DNA from: Shewanella cutis
GTDB lineage: Bacteria; Pseudomonadota; Gammaproteobacteria; Enterobacterales; Shewanellaceae
DNA length: 64,000 bases
Direction of reading: 5' to 3'
NCBI RefSeq assembly: GCF_022410515.1
Contig: NZ_JACSDI010000011.1
Coordinates: 1 to 64,000, forward strand
Of the stretch, positions 1 through 9,566 are shown in pieces. The notes under the pieces are model-generated. The model saw nothing but the letters and a program-made list of their open reading frames with translations, searched no databases and was not told where the DNA came from. Every line of letters begins with the position of its first letter. The first letter of the stretch is position 1. The position numbers and the translations under genes were made by a program.

Positions 1-22
1 AGCGATGATGGCCTTTTTGTTT

Positions 23-110
23 ACCGAATTTGAACCTAGGGTTCCTTATGCTAAGCGCAGCTCCTGCGCCATATTTCATGGAAAGCCATCAGCGATGATG
101 GCTTTTTTGC
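23..110 (+). repeat. Hairpin-rich repeat unit, copy 1
   Basis: First complete copy of a unit of about 85 bases. It holds, in order, the small palindromes GAACC-tag-GGTTC, GCGCAG-ctc-CTGCGC and CCAT-atttc-ATGG, then a terminator-like hairpin (AAAGCCATCA-gcga-TGATGGC followed by a T-run). Bases 1-20 are the tail of another copy that begins outside the window, so the array extends to the left. Function is unknown; each unit could end in a transcription terminator. Confidence 0.8.
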
Positions 111-490
111 ATCTGGCTCCATGGTATGAGACGTTTGATTGAATTGCCAAAAGGCGTATCTGCGATTGTCTTGATAATCATTATGTTCTGATATGAAGAA
201 TTTGATTTTTAAAGGTTAGGATTAACCTTCTCCTGCGATTCCTATTTATACTTCATCTTTTTCATCGTAAGCCGCTAGCCTAAAAAGTGGTCGCGATACT
301 TTAATCTATTCAAGGGTCATTTTGGATAGCACTGTCGTTATGCAGTTTTTAGTGGGCTAAAATAGGCTTAGAGCAAAAATTACTCTGCAAGCGATTGTTT
401 TATCAACGATTGGATATCAAATAGCCAATCAATTCAATTGATAATAAATTTAGGTTTACAGCCTTGGGCGAGATGTATATTATCTCGCTG
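111..490. other. Spacer between repeat copies, no gene seen
   Basis: AT-rich DNA with no convincing ORF. A hairpin near 468-490 (GCGAGAT-gtatatt-ATCTCGC) sits just before the second repeat copy. No recognisable RNA gene was found. Confidence 0.5.
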
Positions 491-577
491 CAGAATTTGA
501 ACCTAGGGTTCCTCATTCTAAGCGCAGCTCCTGCGCCATATTTCATGGAAAGCCATCAGCGATGATGGCTTTTTTGT
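491..577 (+). repeat. Hairpin-rich repeat unit, copy 2
   Basis: Near-identical to the copy at 23-110, with the same successive palindromes and the same terminator-like hairpin ending in a T-run near 570-577. It abuts the third copy directly. Confidence 0.8.
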
Positions 578-670
578 TTACCGAATTTTAACCTAGGGTT
601 TCTCATGCTAAGCGCTGCTCCTGCGCCATATTCAGTCAAAAGCGCTAAGCATTTAGCGGCTTTTTGCATC
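578..670 (+). repeat. Hairpin-rich repeat unit, copy 3 (diverged)
   Basis: The first half matches the other copies (ACCTAGGGTTT, CTCCTGCGCC). The terminal hairpin is replaced by a different one (AAAGCGCTAA-gca-TTTAGCGGC plus T-run). It therefore keeps the terminator-like form with a different stem sequence. Confidence 0.7.
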
Positions 671-957
671 GATAGTACTTCATTTTTGATGGGCGTTTTA
701 AACTGACTATACCTTGCGTCACATCATCAATTTGCCAACCCTGAGCCACACTCAAAGCTGGCGTGATACCAGTATCTAATTTCAAACGGCGGTAATTAGC
801 GCGTTGTTCCTTTACATTTCATCTAGTTAACAATATTCATTTTATGCTTTGCGAAATGCCATTGTTGGGCTAAATTACCCTGATAACCTATATTTCGGTT
901 GCAATACTCTGATTTGGCTAAACTCTCTTAGCCAGCATTGGTTAAAGGTGGATAAAG

Positions 958-1602
958 TTGATATCGATATATTTAGTTGACGATCATGAGCTAGTAAGAA
1001 CAGGGATCCGCCGTATCTTAGAAGATGAGCGGGGGATCAAAGTCGTCGGTGAAGCGCCCGATGGCGAGACTGCTGTGCAATGGGCAAGACAAAATGAAGC
1101 CGACGTCATCTTAATGGACATGAATATGCCAGGTATGGGCGGACTCGAAGCCACCCGTAAAATTCTGCGTTATCAACCCCATGCCAAGATTATTGTGTTG
1201 ACTGTGCATACCGAAGATCCTTTCCCCAGCAAAGTGATGCAGGCGGGCGCGTCCGGTTATTTAACCAAAGGTGCGACGCCACCAGAGGTGTTGCAAGCGA
1301 TACGTCAGGTTTCCCGTGGTCAGCGCTATTTATCCCCTGAAATAGCCCAACAAATGGCATTGAGCCAATTTAATCCTGCCGATGAGAATCCGTTTAAAGC
1401 CTTATCTGAGCGCGAGCTGCAAATTATGTTGATGATCACCAACGGTGAAAAGGTCAATGATATTTCGGAGCAGCTCAACCTAAGCCCAAAAACCGTTAAC
1501 AGTTACCGTTACCGCTTATTTGCCAAACTGGGGATCAGTGGCGATGTGGAGCTGACCCGTTTAGCGATCCGCTATAAAATGTTAGATGCTGGCCATTTTT
1601 AA
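958..1602 (+). CDS. uvrY: UvrY/GacA-family two-component response regulator
   Basis: A 214-residue LuxR/FixJ-type response regulator. The N-terminal receiver domain has the acidic pair D8-D9, the phosphoacceptor D54 (in LMDMNMP) and K105. The C-terminal part (about 145-205) is a LuxR helix-turn-helix with LSERELQIM and LSPKTVNSYRYRL. The opening IxVVDDHELVR-type segment matches UvrY/GacA/SirA closely; this family answers BarA-type kinases and activates small RNAs that titrate CsrA. The start is a TTG at 958 with a good ribosome binding site (AAGGTGG) just upstream; no ATG fits the family N-terminus. It lies just before uvrC, the classic uvrY-uvrC arrangement, with a gap of about 105 bases. 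Confidence 0.93.
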   Translation: MISIYLVDDHELVRTGIRRILEDERGIKVVGEAPDGETAVQWARQNEADVILMDMNMPGMGGLEATRKILRYQPHAKIIVLTVHTEDPFPSKVMQAGASGYLTKGATPPEVLQAIRQVSRGQRYLSPEIAQQMALSQFNPADENPFKALSERELQIMLMITNGEKVNDISEQLNLSPKTVNSYRYRLFAKLGISGDVELTRLAIRYKMLDAGHF

Positions 1603-1708
1603 TCTATAGCATTAATTAATCCTGCTTATATAGTGTGTTAGGCGTGAGTTTGAAAACGATTTATCAAGCTGTTTTGAAGATAGTAAGTAAAAAAGTGGGT
1701 GTATAACG

Positions 1709-3538
1709 ATGTCGACAGGTTTTAACGCCCAGAGTTTTTTACGTACAGTCACCTCTTCGGCGGGTGTTTATCGCATGTATGACGTCAAAGGTGACGTCAT
1801 TTATGTGGGTAAAGCCAAAGACCTTAAAAAGCGCTTATCTTCCTATTTCCGTAAAAACCTTGGCAATGTGAAAACTCAGGCGCTGGTGTCGCATATTCAT
1901 CATATCGATGTGACACTGACCCACAGTGAGACCGATGCGCTGCTGCTTGAAAATGACTATATCAAGCAGTACATGCCCAAATACAATGTGTTACTGCGGG
2001 ACGATAAATCATACCCTTATATTTTATTGAGTCAGCACGAGCATCCACGACTTGCTTACCATCGTGGCCCGCAGCGTGAAAAGGGCCATTATTTTGGGCC
2101 TTATCCTAATGGCGGCGCGGTGCGTGAAAGTCTGCACTTGATGCAAAAATTGTTTCCTATCCGCCAATGCGATGATCTCTATTACAAATCGCGCACTCGT
2201 CCTTGTTTGCAATACCAGTTGTCCCGTTGCAGCGCACCCTGCGTCGGTAAAGTCAGCAATACTGAATATGACGAGCAGGTCAAACTTGCGAGCTTGTTTT
2301 TAAAGGGAAAAGATAAACAAGTTATCAGTGAACTCGTGGCGAAGATGGAAGAGGCCGCCGAGCAGCAAGCCTATGAGCAAGCTGCGCGCTTTCGCGATCA
2401 AATTATGGCACTGCGCCGGGTAGCTGAGCAGCAAGAAGTCTCGGGAAACACCGGCGATATGGATGTTATCGGCGTACACTACGCCTCGGGTATCGCCTGT
2501 TTCCATTTACTCTTTATTCGCGAAGGTAAGATTTTTGGTAGCCGTAGCTATTATCCAACGGTGCCCGCGCAAACGGATATTGAGGAAGTGTTGCGTTCCT
2601 TCCTGTTACAGTTTTACTTAAATGCCGATATTCAACGCACTATTCCTAAGGAAGTGGTGATAAGTCATCACTTTGAAGAATTGCATGAGTTAGAAGCGGC
2701 CGTCTCTGAGGCGTTGAATAAAAAATTCAGCATTAAAACCAATGTGCGTGCTGACAGGGCGAGTTTTTTACGCCTCGCGATCACCAACGCCACCAATGCG
2801 GTGATGACGCGTCTGTCCCATAAAAACACCGTTGAACAGCGTTTTGTGTTATTGGAGGAAATCCTTGAACTCAATACGCGGATTCAGCGGATGGAATGTT
2901 TCGATATCAGTCATACCATGGGGGAGAGCACGGTCGCCTCCTGCGTGGTGTTTAATCGTGAAGGGCCGCATAAAGCCGAATATCGTCGTTACAATATTGA
3001 AGGCATTACACCAGGCGATGATTATGCCGCGATGAAACAAGCCATCAGTCGTCGATTTGATAAAATCGATGCCAGCGGCAAAATCCCTGACATTTTATTT
3101 ATCGACGGTGGCCTAGGGCAGCTACGTATCGCGCAGCAAATAGTGGATGAGAAGTTCGTCAATTTAGATAAAGCGCCGCAACTGATTGGGGTGGCAAAGG
3201 GGGAGAGCCGTAAACCCGGGCTTGAAACCTTAATCTTTGGTGACACGGAAACTAGCTTTTCCCTCGAGGATGACTCGCCCGCATTGCACCTTATTCAACA
3301 TATTCGCGATGAATCGCACCGTTTTGCCATTACTGGGCATCGAAATCGCCGCCAGAAAACCCGTAACACCTCTACGCTGGAATCTATCCCCGGTATTGGC
3401 CCTAAACGCCGTAAAGCGTTACTCCAGCATCTGGGTGGTTTACAGGAAGTGAAGGGGGCGAGTGTTGCCGAGTTAGCGAAAGTACCCGGTATTAGTATAG
3501 AAATGGCACAAACCATTCATGATGCATTGCGAGGGTGA
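1709..3538 (+). CDS. uvrC: UvrABC excinuclease subunit C
   Basis: A 609-residue protein, the usual UvrC length. The N-terminal GIY-YIG nuclease domain shows GVY at 19-21 and YVG at 32-34 and makes the 3' incision. It is followed by a Cys-containing linker ([13 protein letters not shown]), a UVR motif near 205-240 that contacts UvrB, the RNase H-like UvrC homology domain ([25 protein letters not shown]) that makes the 5' incision, and a C-terminal helix-hairpin-helix region ([14 protein letters not shown]). It acts in the cytoplasm in nucleotide excision repair. It follows uvrY and precedes pgsA by about 45 bases, so uvrC-pgsA are probably co-transcribed. Confidence 0.97.
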   Translation: MSTGFNAQSFLRTVTSSAGVYRMYDVKGDVIYVGKAKDLKKRLSSYFRKNLGNVKTQALVSHIHHIDVTLTHSETDALLLENDYIKQYMPKYNVLLRDDKSYPYILLSQHEHPRLAYHRGPQREKGHYFGPYPNGGAVRESLHLMQKLFPIRQCDDLYYKSRTRPCLQYQLSRCSAPCVGKVSNTEYDEQVKLASLFLKGKDKQVISELVAKMEEAAEQQAYEQAARFRDQIMALRRVAEQQEVSGNTGDMDVIGVHYASGIACFHLLFIREGKIFGSRSYYPTVPAQTDIEEVLRSFLLQFYLNADIQRTIPKEVVISHHFEELHELEAAVSEALNKKFSIKTNVRADRASFLRLAITNATNAVMTRLSHKNTVEQRFVLLEEILELNTRIQRMECFDISHTMGESTVASCVVFNREGPHKAEYRRYNIEGITPGDDYAAMKQAISRRFDKIDASGKIPDILFIDGGLGQLRIAQQIVDEKFVNLDKAPQLIGVAKGESRKPGLETLIFGDTETSFSLEDDSPALHLIQHIRDESHRFAITGHRNRRQKTRNTSTLESIPGIGPKRRKALLQHLGGLQEVKGASVAELAKVPGISIEMAQTIHDALRG

Positions 3539-3585
3539 AAAATTTAAGGCAAGATTGGCGCTGCTTTTGACTAACTGGTTTGATC

Positions 3586-4134
3586 ATGCCGCTTAACTTA
3601 CCCATAGCATTAACTCTTTTTAGGCTTTTTTTACTACCCATTTTCGTGGTGTTGTTTTATTTACCTTACAGCTGGACGCCTTTTGTTGCTGCATTTGTGT
3701 TTTGGCTGGCGGCGTTAACGGATGCATTAGACGGTTATGCGGCCCGTAAACTCAAGCAACTGACCCGTTTTGGCGCCTTCCTCGATCCCGTCGCTGATAA
3801 ACTGATGGTGATCACCGCACTCGTATTATTAGTTGACCAATACGCTGATATTTGGCTCACACTGCCAGCACTGTTTATGATTGGCCGTGAAATTGTGATT
3901 TCAGCCCTGCGGGAGTGGATGGCCGAATTAGGTAAGCGTGGAACGGTTGCTGTCTCTTGGATTGGTAAATATAAAACCGCTGCTCAAATGGTGGCGATTA
4001 TTGGCCTGATTTGGCAATACAACCCATTAATGATCCAAGCGGCATTTGTACTGTTATATATCGCTGCGGTATTAACGTTCTGGTCAATGATGAGCTACAT
4101 TTTAGCCGCTTGGAAAGATTTAACGGCCGAATAG
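3586..4134 (+). CDS. pgsA: CDP-diacylglycerol--glycerol-3-phosphate 3-phosphatidyltransferase
   Basis: From the ATG at 3586 the protein is 182 residues, the length I recall for E. coli PgsA, and begins [13 protein letters not shown] like that protein; an upstream in-frame TTG at 3580 is less likely. The CDP-alcohol phosphatidyltransferase signature DGx2ARx8Gx3Dx3D is perfect (D49, G50, A53, R54, G63, D67, D71). Several hydrophobic segments fit an inner-membrane enzyme. It makes phosphatidylglycerophosphate, the committed step to phosphatidylglycerol and cardiolipin. It follows uvrC closely, as in many gammaproteobacteria. Confidence 0.95.
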   Translation: MPLNLPIALTLFRLFLLPIFVVLFYLPYSWTPFVAAFVFWLAALTDALDGYAARKLKQLTRFGAFLDPVADKLMVITALVLLVDQYADIWLTLPALFMIGREIVISALREWMAELGKRGTVAVSWIGKYKTAAQMVAIIGLIWQYNPLMIQAAFVLLYIAAVLTFWSMMSYILAAWKDLTAE

Positions 4135-4196
4135 CACAATAAAAAATCAAAGAGATTATTTAGTGCGCAAGCAGTAAGTTATCGATAAAACAGCGG

Positions 4197-4224
4197 TTGA
4201 CACTGCATCGTAAATAGGTAGAAT
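4197..4224 (+). promoter_or_regulatory. Sigma70 promoter of the tRNA operon
   Basis: A consensus -35 (TTGACA, 4197-4202) and a -10 (TAGAAT, 4219-4224) are separated by 16 bases. A GC-rich discriminator (GCCTCCCC) follows, as is typical of stringently controlled stable-RNA promoters. The first tRNA begins about 50 bases downstream. Confidence 0.85.
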
Positions 4225-4277
4225 GCCTCCCCGTAGACGAGAGACGAAGTGAAAACAAAATCTTAACTCTGCGTGAT

Positions 4278-4353
4278 GCGACATTAGCTCAGTTGGTAGA
4301 GCGATACCTTGCCAAGGTATAGGTCATCGGTTCGAACCCGATATGTCGCTCCA
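4278..4353 (+). tRNA. tRNA-Gly (GCC)
   Basis: A 76-base cloverleaf running from GCGACAT to the matching acceptor strand and an encoded CCA. The anticodon loop TTGCCAA gives anticodon GCC. It is first in a four-tRNA unit. Confidence 0.97.
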
Positions 4354-4374
4354 ATCTAAAATGATTGGAAAGAT

Positions 4375-4448
4375 GGCGCGATGGCAGAATGGCTATGCTG
4401 CGGATTGCAAATCCGTCGATCTCGGTTCGACTCCGGGTCGCGCCTCCA
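4375..4448 (+). tRNA. tRNA-Cys (GCA)
   Basis: A 74-base cloverleaf with acceptor GGCGCGA/TCGCGCC, anticodon loop with GCA, and encoded CCA. Second gene of the tRNA unit. Confidence 0.97.
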
Positions 4449-4495
4449 TAATTAAATATTAATGACACGATTCCCGTCGTTAATATAAAGAGTTT

Positions 4496-4582
4496 GCCCG
4501 AGTGGTGGAATCGGTAGACACAAGGGATTTAAAATCCCTCGCTGGTAACAGCGTGCCAGTTCAAGTCTGGCCTCGGGTACCA
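4496..4582 (+). tRNA. tRNA-Leu (TAA), copy 1
   Basis: An 87-base class II tRNA with a long variable arm, anticodon TAA in the loop TTTAAAA, and encoded CCA. It is identical to the copy at 4714-4800. Confidence 0.97.
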
Positions 4583-4713
4583 TTTTTATAATGGTGAAAG
4601 CTCAAACAGAGCTTAAGCGTTAAACTTCGTAACCTAAGCATTTGAAATATAATCAACAGGTCGAAGCAATGAGTTAACAATATCAACAGCAGTGCTTGTG
4701 ATATTCAGAGTTT

Positions 4714-4800
4714 GCCCGAGTGGTGGAATCGGTAGACACAAGGGATTTAAAATCCCTCGCTGGTAACAGCGTGCCAGTTCAAGTCTGGCCTCGGGTACCA
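4714..4800 (+). tRNA. tRNA-Leu (TAA), copy 2
   Basis: An exact duplicate of the tRNA at 4496-4582, including a few upstream bases (AGAGTTT), which points to a local duplication. It is the last gene of the unit and is followed by a terminator. Confidence 0.97.
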
Positions 4801-4823
4801 TTATTCTTAGTGAATAGTAAATA

Positions 4824-4852
4824 AGCCTCGACATTAGTCGGGGCTTTTTTGC
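4824..4852 (+). terminator. Intrinsic terminator of the tRNA operon
   Basis: Stem AGCCTCGAC / GTCGGGGCT (9 pairs including one G-T) with loop ATTA, followed by a run of T. Confidence 0.9.
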
Positions 4853-4942
4853 ATTTAAAGCACGCGATTTTTTCTAGGTTTGTTTTGACATGTTGTTGAT
4901 TTAGAATGGATGGCCATATTTATTTAGCGTGTGATATTTTTT

Positions 4943-5884
4943 ATGCACAAACCCCTTATATATCTCGATCTGAATATCGTAAGTGCTCAGGCAAACGGCA
5001 AGCTTACAATTCAGAAGCCTAATGATGCAGTGTTAGTCTATTCGAAAGAGCACTTTTCAGAGATACGAAGATCTGCCGATCCAGATAAGTACCTTGATGT
5101 GCTCGAAAGCTTTGACGCGCAATTAGTCGATTCAGAGTTAGACGCGTCATTCAAGGAGACTGGGCGGACGTTGCTAATACAAGGAAGCAGTCCTCAGCAC
5201 CATTTCAACCAATATCTCGAAGCTATCAAGGACACTTCATACAATGAAGAAGTCATTTATCCTTTAATTGCGTGGGTCAATGGAGGGGCGGTGTTAGATA
5301 ACCTTGTTCAAATGCCTGTAGTTATGAAGGAGCAGTTGTCCGAGCTCCTAGCTATACTGCCTGATGAGTATCGACATCGACTAGGGGATGTGGATGCGGT
5401 TCAAGATAGCTTTGAAAAAGCTATAAAAGACATATCGGAGAATGATAATCATATAATGCAAACTCGTGCGGCGTTTGGTGTTCCGAGATCCGGATTAACA
5501 AACATAGAAGGCCCCGACCAGCTTAAAAAGATATGGGAAATAGTCTCAACAAACGTTTCTCAGCCAACAATAGACGAGTTTTTTGGGTTCAAGCCCAACA
5601 ACGTATTCGTGCCAGCAAACACTGAGGTGAAGTATGGCATCATCGCATGTTGCGCAATGTTCGATCTGTTAGGTTTTCACGCAGAGCAAAAGTCCCGAAA
5701 ACTTGGATCTATCGCGAATGTTCAAAGCGACGCCCGACATATTGCCATGGCCGCAAGCTGCTCAGCCTTGTTGACATCTGATCATCGGATGGCTGAAAGA
5801 GCCAGAGCTATATACGAATACCTTCAAAACGGCACAACTGTCTGTGAGGTTCAAATAAGGAAATTGCAAAATCAGAAAAAGTAA
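4943..5884 (+). CDS. PIN-like domain protein, function unknown
   Basis: A 313-residue protein from the ATG at 4943; a GTG at 4931 would add four residues. I do not recognise the family, but the layout is PIN-like. An early acidic strand (PLIYLDLNIVS) is followed by a helix-rich middle and a C-terminal DARHIAMAASCSALLTSDHRM, resembling the D-x-x-H...T-x-D arrangement that completes PIN nuclease sites. It stands alone, directly downstream of the tRNA-Leu copies, a common landing site for accessory DNA. No antitoxin-like partner is next to it. Codon use (many AGA, ATA) differs from the neighbouring housekeeping genes, which suggests acquisition. RNase activity is an inference only. Confidence 0.6.
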   Translation: MHKPLIYLDLNIVSAQANGKLTIQKPNDAVLVYSKEHFSEIRRSADPDKYLDVLESFDAQLVDSELDASFKETGRTLLIQGSSPQHHFNQYLEAIKDTSYNEEVIYPLIAWVNGGAVLDNLVQMPVVMKEQLSELLAILPDEYRHRLGDVDAVQDSFEKAIKDISENDNHIMQTRAAFGVPRSGLTNIEGPDQLKKIWEIVSTNVSQPTIDEFFGFKPNNVFVPANTEVKYGIIACCAMFDLLGFHAEQKSRKLGSIANVQSDARHIAMAASCSALLTSDHRMAERARAIYEYLQNGTTVCEVQIRKLQNQKK

Positions 5885-6264
5885 ATATTGTCAATAAAGT
5901 GGTTGCTAACTTCCGACGATGCTTTGGTTGAGCATTAAAAACGAAGGTTTATATGCCTTGCCCTCACAGGACTCAGATAAGTCTTGGAGTTTCGCTTTAA
6001 AATTAGTCTCTATTATCATTATTATAGGCACCTTTTGCTGCTTGCATTTTTATGTGATTAAAGCACGAGAACTCATATAAACGCCCTTAAAATGGATTGC
6101 TTGATGGCAGCTATGGCTGTAGCCGCAGGGTAAGGTACGTTTGGCCTTACGACATGTACAATGGATGGTAGATTTAGTTGGCGCCTAACAAATCCAATCA
6201 TCAAACTTAAATTGTTAACCTTTACCCACAAAGCGCCCTAGTTTAACGATGCTTAATTCATATC
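5885..6264. other. Intergenic region, no gene seen
   Basis: About 380 bases between the convergent PIN-like gene and the HU-like gene. I found no convincing ORF, no tRNA-end duplication that could mark an attachment site, and no clear terminator. Confidence 0.5.
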
Positions 6265-6540
6265 CTATTCATTTACCGCTTGTTTAAGCGCTGTCGCTGC
6301 TTTAAAACTTGGCTGGTTAAAGCCTGCAATCTCCATCGTCTCGCCAGTTTGTGGGTTCCGACCCGATTTAGGTAAATGGTAACGTAACTCGAAGGTGCCA
6401 AATTGTGGCAGGAAGACTTTCTCACCTTCGCTTAAGGCAATATGGATTTGTTGTAGGATCTGTTCGACAACAGGTTTAGTGCTGGCCTGGGACTGTTCAA
6501 GCGAAGTGGCGATACGTTGAATAAGTTGTGCTTTGTTCAT
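6265..6540 (-). CDS. HU/IHF-family DNA-binding protein
   Basis: A 91-residue protein with the whole HU fold: helical N-terminus (MNKAQLIQRIATSL), the FGTFELR segment, and the DNA-arm signature GRNPQTGETMEIAGF. The family bends and compacts DNA as a dimer. It is more diverged at the N-terminus than typical HupA/HupB (SLEQSQASTKPVVEQ), so it is probably an accessory HU paralog. It is monocistronic, with an upstream intergenic region of about 380 bases. Confidence 0.85.
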   Translation of the reverse strand: MNKAQLIQRIATSLEQSQASTKPVVEQILQQIHIALSEGEKVFLPQFGTFELRYHLPKSGRNPQTGETMEIAGFNQPSFKAATALKQAVNE

Positions 6541-6920
6541 TGAAACCTCTGAATTCAGCGAAAGAGCATAAAAGAGGGCGTTATAACAAGCCCAAGCGCA
6601 GATTGAAAGCCAAGGTTTGTCAAAGCGGCTTAACTGCTGCTTTATTGATTAGCGATGGCAAGCTTTTCTTGTGAAACAAAAATATTCCCAATATAAGCAG
6701 CGTTAAGGTAAAAGTTAGCTTAGTGGCGTTTAGCGCTAAAGTGGAGATTAAAGGATAAAGCGTTTTAACCCTGATAGTTACGGCTATTCGATCTTTGATA
6801 CGGTATAAGAAATGGCGTTGCTTTCGTTGTGTATAAACAACACTGTATCTACTGAGCGCCCTTGCGGGCGCTGTCAGAGTTGGGGCTAAACGTAGGAGTA
6901 ATAAGGGACTTATCGCGGGC
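6541..6920. other. Intergenic region with one GC-rich hairpin
   Basis: No gene is seen. A stem AGCGCCC-ttgc-GGGCGCT lies at 6855-6872, downstream of the minus-strand ABC genes. It lacks a T-run on either strand, so it is not a classical terminator. Confidence 0.5.
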
Positions 6921-7829
6921 TTAAGAAAATAACGTTTCTTCTAATGTTCGTCCTTTCAGCAGCATCTTATATTGCCAATGCTGTTGCTTAAATAGCGCGA
7001 GCAGGGCGGTTTCAAATTCGTAATGGCGATTTGCCATTTCATCCAACTGAATAACAAACACATGGGCTTGTTTTGAGGTGATATTCACTACACCGGCTAT
7101 TTGACCTACAGCTTGGATCAGCGCTTCATTGTCGCAGCTTTGCATGGTGAGGGTGAGATAATCACTGCCGCTATTGGATGAGCGCATCGAAATCGATTGG
7201 CCCAGCTCACCTTTATCTAGATACAGCACTTGGTCACAGAGCTTTTCTAGTTCATCCAAATTATGTGAGCTAATCACAAAGGTCGTGGTGGGTGAAAGAC
7301 TTCTGACAAGTTCACGGATTTTCTTCGCATTGGCAGGATCGAGTCCTGCTGTGGGTTCATCTAACAGTACCAGCTTAGGCGAGCCGATTAAGGCTTGGGC
7401 AATCGCCACACGTTTACTCATCCCATGGCTGAGGCTCGGTGGCTTTTGCTGCGCCACCTCGGCTAAGTCCACTAACTTGAGCACCCGCAGGGCTTCTTGA
7501 TTTGCCTGTTTGCTAGCCATTCCTTGAAGACGCGCAAAGAAGCTTAACTGGCTGATAATGGTTAAATTGGGATCGAGCGTTGCATCCTGTGGAAGGGCGG
7601 CAATTTGGCCTAATAATGTTGGACTATTGGGCGCTTCTCCCAAAATACGAACCGTGCCCGTGCTTGGGGTGAGGTAACCGCAGAGCAGGCTAAACAGTGT
7701 GGTTTTACCTGCACCGTTAGGGCCAACCAAAGCGATAGGCGCTCCTGATTCGAGGGTTAAGTTAACGTTATTGAGCGCTTTTTTGCTGCCATAGTGTTTG
7801 GAAAGACCTTGGCATTGAATGAGGATCAT
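6921..7829 (-). CDS. ABC transporter ATP-binding protein
   Basis: A 302-residue ATPase: Walker A GPNGAGKTT near residues 36-44, signature LSHGMSKRVAIAQAL near 139, Walker B LVLLDEPTAGLDP near 158, and a switch His in SSHNLDEL. The extra C-terminal region of about 90 residues is common in CcmA/NosF-type exporter ATPases. Its ATG overlaps the end of the upstream permease gene by 4 bases, so the two form one exporter translated together. The substrate cannot be told from sequence. Confidence 0.9.
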   Translation of the reverse strand: MILIQCQGLSKHYGSKKALNNVNLTLESGAPIALVGPNGAGKTTLFSLLCGYLTPSTGTVRILGEAPNSPTLLGQIAALPQDATLDPNLTIISQLSFFARLQGMASKQANQEALRVLKLVDLAEVAQQKPPSLSHGMSKRVAIAQALIGSPKLVLLDEPTAGLDPANAKKIRELVRSLSPTTTFVISSHNLDELEKLCDQVLYLDKGELGQSISMRSSNSGSDYLTLTMQSCDNEALIQAVGQIAGVVNITSKQAHVFVIQLDEMANRHYEFETALLALFKQQHWQYKMLLKGRTLEETLFS

Positions 7830-8656
7830 AGTTGACTCCTTTGGATATAAACGCGGCCAAGGAAAAGGGCGAATGCAGTTTGTAATAGGGGAATAGGCGC
7901 GTAGAAAAAGCTATTGAGTCCATTGGTGTTGACCATGTTCGACAGTTGAGCGCCCGGCAATATCCATTGTAACCCTTCAAATAAGCTGGATTGATTACCC
8001 AAAATCAGCAGTGCAATCGAGACGACCGTCCACAAGATGGTGGCGAGCACCATGGCTTGCCTTGCTGTACTGGCATACAGGGACAACAGAGTCATCACTG
8101 CGGTAAAGGGCAAAATGACGATAAGCAAGTTTATGCCGACTAAGGCGCCCGACGTTAATGCGGGTAATAACAAACCAATATCGCGCGTTAATGCTAGTGC
8201 TATGGTGGCAAGGATTGTCAATAAAATCAGTAGGCCTTGGATTAGAATTTGCCCTAAAAAGCGGCCGAAGAGTAGGCTGTCTTTGCTGGTTCTTATGGTA
8301 TAGAAGCGCAATGTGCCACGGGTTTTGTCTGAGGAGAACTGATCGGCGGCAATTAAAATACTGAACATTGGAAACAAATACAGCGCAAAGCACCAGAAGA
8401 TGGCCATTTCCTGCACGGGCCAGTCAAACAGCACGTTGAGAGCTTGGCTGCCTAAGAGGCCGTCGATCAGATCTTTGATATTAGGCTGCATCAATAAAGT
8501 CGAAGCGCCTTGGATGGGGTAGAGTAATAGCATGCCCCACACTAATGCAAAGGCGATAAGGGCAATTACCCCGCGAAGGTTAAACAGAAATTTGCGACAT
8601 TCAAAGCCAGCGATCAAAAGCATATTGTTGAATGTACTGGGTGCGTTTGGTGTCAT
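7826..8656 (-). CDS. ABC transporter permease (ABC-2/NosY-like)
   Basis: From the ATG at 8656, preceded by GAGG, the protein is 276 residues; an in-frame TTG at 8686 would add ten. It has six or so hydrophobic segments and the extracellular/cytosolic spacing of ABC-2 permeases, with an SSDKTRGTLRFY motif typical of NosY-like permeases just before the second membrane segment. It is translationally coupled to the ATPase gene downstream. The pair forms an inner-membrane exporter of unknown substrate. Confidence 0.85.
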   Translation of the reverse strand: MTPNAPSTFNNMLLIAGFECRKFLFNLRGVIALIAFALVWGMLLLYPIQGASTLLMQPNIKDLIDGLLGSQALNVLFDWPVQEMAIFWCFALYLFPMFSILIAADQFSSDKTRGTLRFYTIRTSKDSLLFGRFLGQILIQGLLILLTILATIALALTRDIGLLLPALTSGALVGINLLIVILPFTAVMTLLSLYASTARQAMVLATILWTVVSIALLILGNQSSLFEGLQWILPGAQLSNMVNTNGLNSFFYAPIPLLQTAFALFLGRVYIQRSQL

Positions 8657-8743
8657 TCGCTGCCTCGTTGGTGTGTGAGCGGACAAACTCTCACGTTAGT
8701 TATCTTTAAGAATGCTCAATCGCGAAAGTCGTCCGCAGCGCGG

Positions 8744-9400
8744 TTAGGATAAAGAAGCGATAAGCGAGTCTAACTTATCTTTAAGTTCAGCTACTTGTTC
8801 TTCAAGCTGCGTGACTCTTGCTTCCAGTTGTTGTCTATCCTGTTCGTTTAGCGGGTGTGCATCTGTATTGGTGGATGACGCGGCGTTAATTTGCTCAGCA
8901 CCTTGGGAAAACAGCTCAGTATAACGGCATTCACGCTTACCCGGCTCCCGTGGTAGCTGAGCTAGCACGGGTTTATCTCGCTCCATCAGTTGCTTAATGC
9001 AGGCTTCCACTTCGAGCACATCTTTAAAGTCATGTAGTCTGTTGCTGCGGGTACGCAACTCGCCCGGCGTTTGTGGGCCGCGAAGTAGCAGTAAACAGAC
9101 AATGGCTACCGCCGCGCTGGAAAGTTGTAACTCGCTAAATTCGGTGTTGCAGAATCTGTGCTTATATTTGACGACCCGGCTACCAAAACCCGATTGTTCG
9201 CTGATTAAGCGTTTTTTATTTAATGAATCAAGGGCGTCTTGTACTTGTGCTTCTGCGAGTTCTAATACAGGTTCGCGGCTGGTTTTTTGATTACAGGCGA
9301 GGGTTAATGCATTGAGTGACAGCGGATATTGCTCGGGGGTGGTGACTTCTTTTTCAAGTAGGCAACCGATAACTCTGGCTTCGTGTAACGTAAGTTCCAT
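8744..9400 (-). CDS. yceH: YceH family protein (DUF480)
   Basis: A 218-residue protein close in length and sequence to E. coli YceH. The start [18 protein letters not shown], the internal [15 protein letters not shown] and the SRNRLHDF-like stretch are hallmarks. The fold is a tandem winged helix; a C-terminal coiled coil ([19 protein letters not shown]) follows. The biological role is not established. It is separated from the CvfB-like gene upstream by a terminator and so probably has its own promoter. Confidence 0.92.
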   Translation of the reverse strand: MELTLHEARVIGCLLEKEVTTPEQYPLSLNALTLACNQKTSREPVLELAEAQVQDALDSLNKKRLISEQSGFGSRVVKYKHRFCNTEFSELQLSSAAVAIVCLLLLRGPQTPGELRTRSNRLHDFKDVLEVEACIKQLMERDKPVLAQLPREPGKRECRYTELFSQGAEQINAASSTNTDAHPLNEQDRQQLEARVTQLEEQVAELKDKLDSLIASLS

Positions 9401-9417
9401 ATAAGCTCCAAAGAAAA

Positions 9418-9450
9418 AAGCATGGCTTTGTTATAACAGAGCCATGCTTA
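9418..9450 (-). terminator. Terminator of the cvfB-like gene
   Basis: Stem AAGCATGGCT / AGCCATGCTT with a short loop. On the minus strand it is followed by a run of T, so it ends transcription of the gene at 9567-10406 before yceH. Confidence 0.8.
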
Positions 9451-9566
9451 ATATCCTAGCGCTTGTCGGTAAACTGAGGTTTAAGGCAAACTATTTGGAC
9501 AAATAAACCACGAACATTGGGGCAAAAGAGTGCTAAGGCCCGTATTCGGTTGACTATTTAGCCCAA

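Noticed and set aside
4714..5900. Integrated island with tRNA attachment site
   Set aside because: No integrase gene and no direct repeat of the tRNA 3' end beyond the intact tandem tRNA copy.
6855..6872. Terminator of the ABC exporter operon
   Set aside because: Strong stem but no T-run on either strand.
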